DNA from: an uncultured Clostridia bacterium | GTDB taxonomy: Bacteria; Bacillota; Clostridia; Christensenellales; CAG-917 | Direction: 5' to 3' | Assembly: GCA_946056785.1 (NCBI GenBank) | Contig: CAMGKS010000044.1 | Span: 1 to 9,370, forward strand | DNA: 9,370 nucleotides | The notes under the pieces: model-generated | Databases searched by the model: none | What the model saw: the letters and a program-made list of their open reading frames with translations, nothing else | Told to the model about the DNA's origin: nothing | Made by a program: the position numbers and the translations under genes | In this document: positions 7,167 to 9,370 of the stretch, in pieces | Numbering within the stretch: the stretch's first letter is position 1 | Layout of the letters: the number at the start of each line of letters is the position of its first letter

Positions 7167-7714
7167 TGAAAAAAAGACTTGTTTTATTTTTAATGCTTAT
7201 AGTTTTTGTCGTATGTTTATGTGCTTGCGACAGCCAAAATGTTGTTGAACCTGAGGGCGTTAAAGTTTGTCCATTCGGGTATAAAATCGGTGACGAAAAC
7301 GCTTATTTTATTCCGATAGACGGAGTTAACGCATACAGCTTTGTAGAATTTGGCGGAGCTACGGTAAATGCCGACGAAGAGAACGTGTTTTTTATTATGA
7401 ACGTAAAGAGTAAAGGCGATATGAAAAAACTTAACGTCAGGGCAGAAGTTTCCGTGGATAATAGCAAATCGTTTGATTTTGACGTTGCAAAGTCTGCCGC
7501 AATAAACGGTTTTAACGTTCTTGAGAAAAATTTTGCCGAAGAAACGTCTTTTAAACTTGTTTTTAACATTGGCAGAGCCGAAGAGGAAAAGTATAACAAT
7601 CGTGGCGAAGCGGCTCCGATCGGTAAATATTTAATACGCGTTACAAATATGTATACTGAAAGTAATTATCAGGGAACTTATTATTATACGCCGCCTACGG
7701 AAGCAGCCGAATAA
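7166..7714 (+). CDS. Lipoprotein of unknown function, coupled to the peptidase gene
   Basis: A 182-residue predicted lipoprotein. MKKR, a hydrophobic core and a lipobox-like L-C-A-C (residues 18-21) place the lipidated Cys at 21; Cys at the -2 position is unusual. Start choice: ATG at 7166 overlaps the peptidase stop as TAATG, with AAGGTGA at 7155-7161 as its site; a GTG at 7130 would only add residues before a normal signal. The mature part looks beta-rich (residues about 30-170), with alternating hydrophobics such as VFFIMNVKS and YLIRVTNMY, and ends in a short TPPTEAAE tail. I recognise no family. Coupling to a secreted peptidase suggests they act together at the cell surface, for example as an inhibitor, chaperone or anchor, but this is inference. 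Codon use is nearer to pgi than to the peptidase. Confidence 0.7.
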   Translation: MKKRLVLFLMLIVFVVCLCACDSQNVVEPEGVKVCPFGYKIGDENAYFIPIDGVNAYSFVEFGGATVNADEENVFFIMNVKSKGDMKKLNVRAEVSVDNSKSFDFDVAKSAAINGFNVLEKNFAEETSFKLVFNIGRAEEEKYNNRGEAAPIGKYLIRVTNMYTESNYQGTYYYTPPTEAAE

Positions 7715-7782
7715 ACGTTAAAATTGAAAACGGGGAAAGTTAATATCGTTAGAGCGTTATCGTTTATAGCGATTTATATTTT

Positions 7783-7849
7783 CGTCAAAGATTAAACGTT
7801 ATACGTCAATGATTAAACGTACGTCAATGATTAAACGCACGATTAAAGG
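7783..7849. repeat. Short tandem direct repeats, CGTCAATGATTAAACGT unit
   Basis: Three copies of a 17-base unit: CGTCAAAGATTAAACGT (7783-7799), CGTCAATGATTAAACGT (7804-7820) and CGTCAATGATTAAACGC (7822-7838), then a shortened copy ACGATTAAAGG (7838-7849). Spacings are 21, 18 and about 12 bases. TAAACGTTA occurs in the first copy (7793-7801) and again at the lipoprotein stop (7712-7720). The repeats lie between convergent genes. Too few and too irregular for CRISPR; possible replication slippage, a binding-site cluster or a recombination scar. Confidence 0.75.
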
Positions 7850-7882
7850 CTAGCACTTTAGAAACTAGCGAAATAACAAAAT

Positions 7883-7918
7883 AGGAACAATGCAAATGCA
7901 ATGTACTGTTCCTTTTTT
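7883..7918 (+). terminator. Terminator between convergent lipoprotein and methyltransferase genes
   Basis: AGGAACA (7883-7889) pairs with TGTTCCT (7907-7913), followed by a run of six T (7913-7918). The loop (7890-7906) is long and contains two TGCA copies. On the other strand the hairpin is followed by ATTTTG, a weaker T tract, so it may serve both directions. An inverted repeat GCTAG (7849-7853) / CTAGC (7865-7869) lies just upstream. Confidence 0.7.
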
Positions 7919-7928
7919 GTTTAATTAT

Positions 7929-9158
7929 TTATTTTTTCTTGTAGTATTTATCAAGCAAAACAACACATTGTTTTGCAACAGCAAATGCTAATGCTGGTGG
8001 GACTGCATTGCCAACTTGTTCACAGCGTTTTGTATGACTACCAAAAAATTTGTAATTTGTCGGAAATCCAGTAATTGTTGCTGCTTCTCTAACAGTAATA
8101 CAACGATTCTCCGTTGGATGAATTGGAAAATTACTATGCCCAGGTACTAATGTAGGGCTTGGTTTATTTCCATCTAATCTCATTGTGCTACCACGAGAAT
8201 AAAACTTTGAAATTTTTAATTCATTTGGTAGTATATCAATTTTTTCTGCCAGGTTTTCTCCTTGACCAATATATTTGAATCTTTCAATAGTTTTTGCAGA
8301 ATGGTTCATTGGTATATTGTCCAAATCATCTTTATCCGTATAATCAATTAATTTTAATGCGTCAAATACTGTTGTAAGTTTTTTATTAGTTCCTTCACCA
8401 AATTCTTTTTTTGGATACTCATATTTTTCATTAATGTCATTCCTTACAGCAACAAAAAGAACTCTATCTCTTTTGGTAGCAGCACCGTACCAGCTAGAAT
8501 TTAATACTTTATATTGTAATGTATAACCTAGCTCATTGTATATTAATTCAATATCTTCTTTTACAGATATTAAAAGATTTTTTTCTTTTAATTCTTGAAT
8601 CAATTTATCTTTTTCTTCTCTTAAAAATTTTCCATCATATTCAAAATCTTTTGTTATTTTATCTGCTTTTCGATAATATGCTTTTTGCCCTTTGTAATTC
8701 TCAAGTTTTTTCCATAATGTGTCTACTTTTTCTTTCACTTCATTATTAATATCATGCCTTAATATCTCTGCGTTTATAATGCCCGGAACATTTTCTATTA
8801 TACTTATTTTGGGCTTAAGTATACTAACTAATTCTAATTGTTTTCTATAAAAATAATTTCTTGGATCATTTGGAGAACGTTCACCAGCAAGACTAAATCC
8901 TTTACAAACTATACCGCCAAACATAACATCCAACTCTCCTTTATGGAGTTTTGTTTGTTTTAAAATTTTATTTCCATCCAAATTTAATATATCGTCATTA
9001 TTTATAATCGCTGTTTTTTCCGTGTCAGGATTGTTATAACATAAAGTTTTTAAAAAGTTTTTGTCAATGTCATTGACAAAAATTGATTTAAATCCAGCTT
9101 TTTTAAACCCAATGTGAGATCCGCCAGCACCAACAAATGTTTCTAATATTGTATACAT
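7929..9158 (-). CDS. C5-cytosine DNA methyltransferase (Dcm family) with variant motif IV
   Basis: A 409-residue DNA methyltransferase that should transfer a methyl group from S-adenosylmethionine to C5 of cytosine in a specific site. Motifs in order: I, ETFVGAGGSHIGFKKAGF (6-23); the acidic SAM-binding NDID (29-32); IV, GGIVCKGFSLAG (81-92) with catalytic Cys85; VI, ENVPG (122-126); VIII, YGAATKRDRVLFVAVR (224-239); the target-recognition part and IX, RLDGNKPSPTL (327-337) and TVREAATITGFP (355-366); X, QVGNAVPPALA (381-391). Two oddities: motif IV reads VCK where PCQ is the rule, and a helical, lysine-rich insertion (about 133-210) separates VI from VIII. The frame is intact. No Shine-Dalgarno sequence precedes the ATG; a small ORF ends two bases upstream, so translation may be coupled. 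The gene is markedly AT-rich, suggesting transfer. Solitary or part of a restriction-modification system. Confidence 0.93.
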   Translation of the reverse strand: MYTILETFVGAGGSHIGFKKAGFKSIFVNDIDKNFLKTLCYNNPDTEKTAIINNDDILNLDGNKILKQTKLHKGELDVMFGGIVCKGFSLAGERSPNDPRNYFYRKQLELVSILKPKISIIENVPGIINAEILRHDINNEVKEKVDTLWKKLENYKGQKAYYRKADKITKDFEYDGKFLREEKDKLIQELKEKNLLISVKEDIELIYNELGYTLQYKVLNSSWYGAATKRDRVLFVAVRNDINEKYEYPKKEFGEGTNKKLTTVFDALKLIDYTDKDDLDNIPMNHSAKTIERFKYIGQGENLAEKIDILPNELKISKFYSRGSTMRLDGNKPSPTLVPGHSNFPIHPTENRCITVREAATITGFPTNYKFFGSHTKRCEQVGNAVPPALAFAVAKQCVVLLDKYYKKK

Positions 9159-9160
9159 AA

Positions 9161-9331
9161 CTATTTAACTAAATCAAAAAATTTTTCGATATATGTTTTA
9201 CTTATTGTATTATTGTTCAACCTTTTGATTAAAGCCTCCTTTCTTAATTCTAATGGATTATAATTTACCCTTCTTTCATTATGTCTTGCATCGAATGAAG
9301 TACAACCATAAGCATCTCTTAATATATTCAT
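9161..9331 (-). CDS. 56-codon ORF before the methyltransferase, perhaps the 3' end of a broken gene
   Basis: On the - strand an ATG (9331-9329) opens 56 codons, MNILRDAYGCTSFDARHNER... to FFDLVK, ending TAG two bases before the methyltransferase ATG. The peptide is basic and partly helical (PLELRKEALIKRL), with no membrane segment; I do not recognise it. The ATG has no Shine-Dalgarno sequence, which is odd for a free-standing gene. Immediately upstream in the same frame is a TAA (9340-9338), and before it an open frame that runs off the window. The composition looks like protein-coding sequence on both sides of that stop. Either it is a genuine small coupled gene, or the C-terminal remnant of a longer upstream protein cut by a nonsense change. 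By position that protein could be the partner restriction enzyme or a regulator. Confidence 0.45.
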   Translation of the reverse strand: MNILRDAYGCTSFDARHNERRVNYNPLELRKEALIKRLNNNTISKTYIEKFFDLVK

Positions 9332-9337
9332 CCAACT

Positions 9338-9370
9338 TTAAACATATCTTGCATCAGAGGCTGTCACAAA
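9338..9370 (-). CDS. 3' end of an upstream - strand reading frame, cut by window edge
   Basis: Ten codons, FVTASDARYV, then TAA at 9340-9338. It is the only one of the three - strand frames without an earlier stop at this edge (the others meet TGA within 15 bases). It is in frame with the 56-codon ORF, two codons (Ser-Trp) separating the TAA from that ATG. Too short to identify. Confidence 0.35.
   Translation of the reverse strand, partial: FVTASDARYV

Noticed and set aside
7783..7849. Mini CRISPR array
   Set aside because: Units are 17 bases with almost no spacer between them, and no cas gene is present.
9232..9240. AGGAGG on the - strand inside the 56-codon ORF as a ribosome binding site
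   Set aside because: The nearest possible start codon (TTG) is 14 bases away and no ATG or GTG lies at a working distance, so it looks incidental.

Overview
The window looks like chromosomal DNA of a low-to-moderate GC Gram-positive bacterium (Bacillota, probably an uncultured Clostridia-like gut lineage) carrying the end of a prophage. The reasons are strong AGGAGA-type ribosome binding sites, a BhlA/UviB-type and a phiLC3-like holin, a lipoprotein signal, a secreted papain-fold peptidase, and a glucose-6-phosphate isomerase of the short (about 450 residue) Gram-positive type. The lineage is inferred from gene content only.

Layout. (1) Positions 1-3100 on + are the late end of a phage or prophage: a P22 gp10-like head-tail/DNA-stabilisation protein, possibly cut by the window edge; a 30-residue mini-gene; a long coiled-coil protein; and two overlapping small holin-like membrane proteins. 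A hairpin terminator closes this unit. No endolysin follows the holins. (2) Positions 3271-5668 on + are ordinary metabolism: a TIM-barrel sugar-phosphate isomerase/epimerase-like protein and glucose-6-phosphate isomerase (pgi), ending at a strong terminator. The isomerase gene has a near-consensus promoter (TTGACT, 17 bp, TATAAT) whose predicted start point falls on the ATG, so its mRNA should be leaderless. (3) Positions 5910-7714 on + are a two-gene secretion unit, a secreted papain-like cysteine peptidase with a propeptide-like N-terminal region, coupled by a one-base stop/start overlap to a lipoprotein of unknown function. (4) Positions 7715-7928 hold short direct repeats and a terminator between convergent genes. 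(5) Positions 7929-9370 on - are an AT-rich, probably transferred modification locus: a C5-cytosine DNA methyltransferase with a variant motif IV (VCK in place of PCQ) and a long insertion, preceded by a 56-codon ORF two bases upstream. That ORF is in frame, across a single TAA, with an open frame running off the window, which suggests a broken gene, possibly the partner restriction gene.

The most interesting points are the leaderless promoter, the peptidase-lipoprotein pair, and the variant methyltransferase behind a possibly nonsense-disrupted partner. No CRISPR array, rRNA, tRNA, transposase or integrase was recognised.
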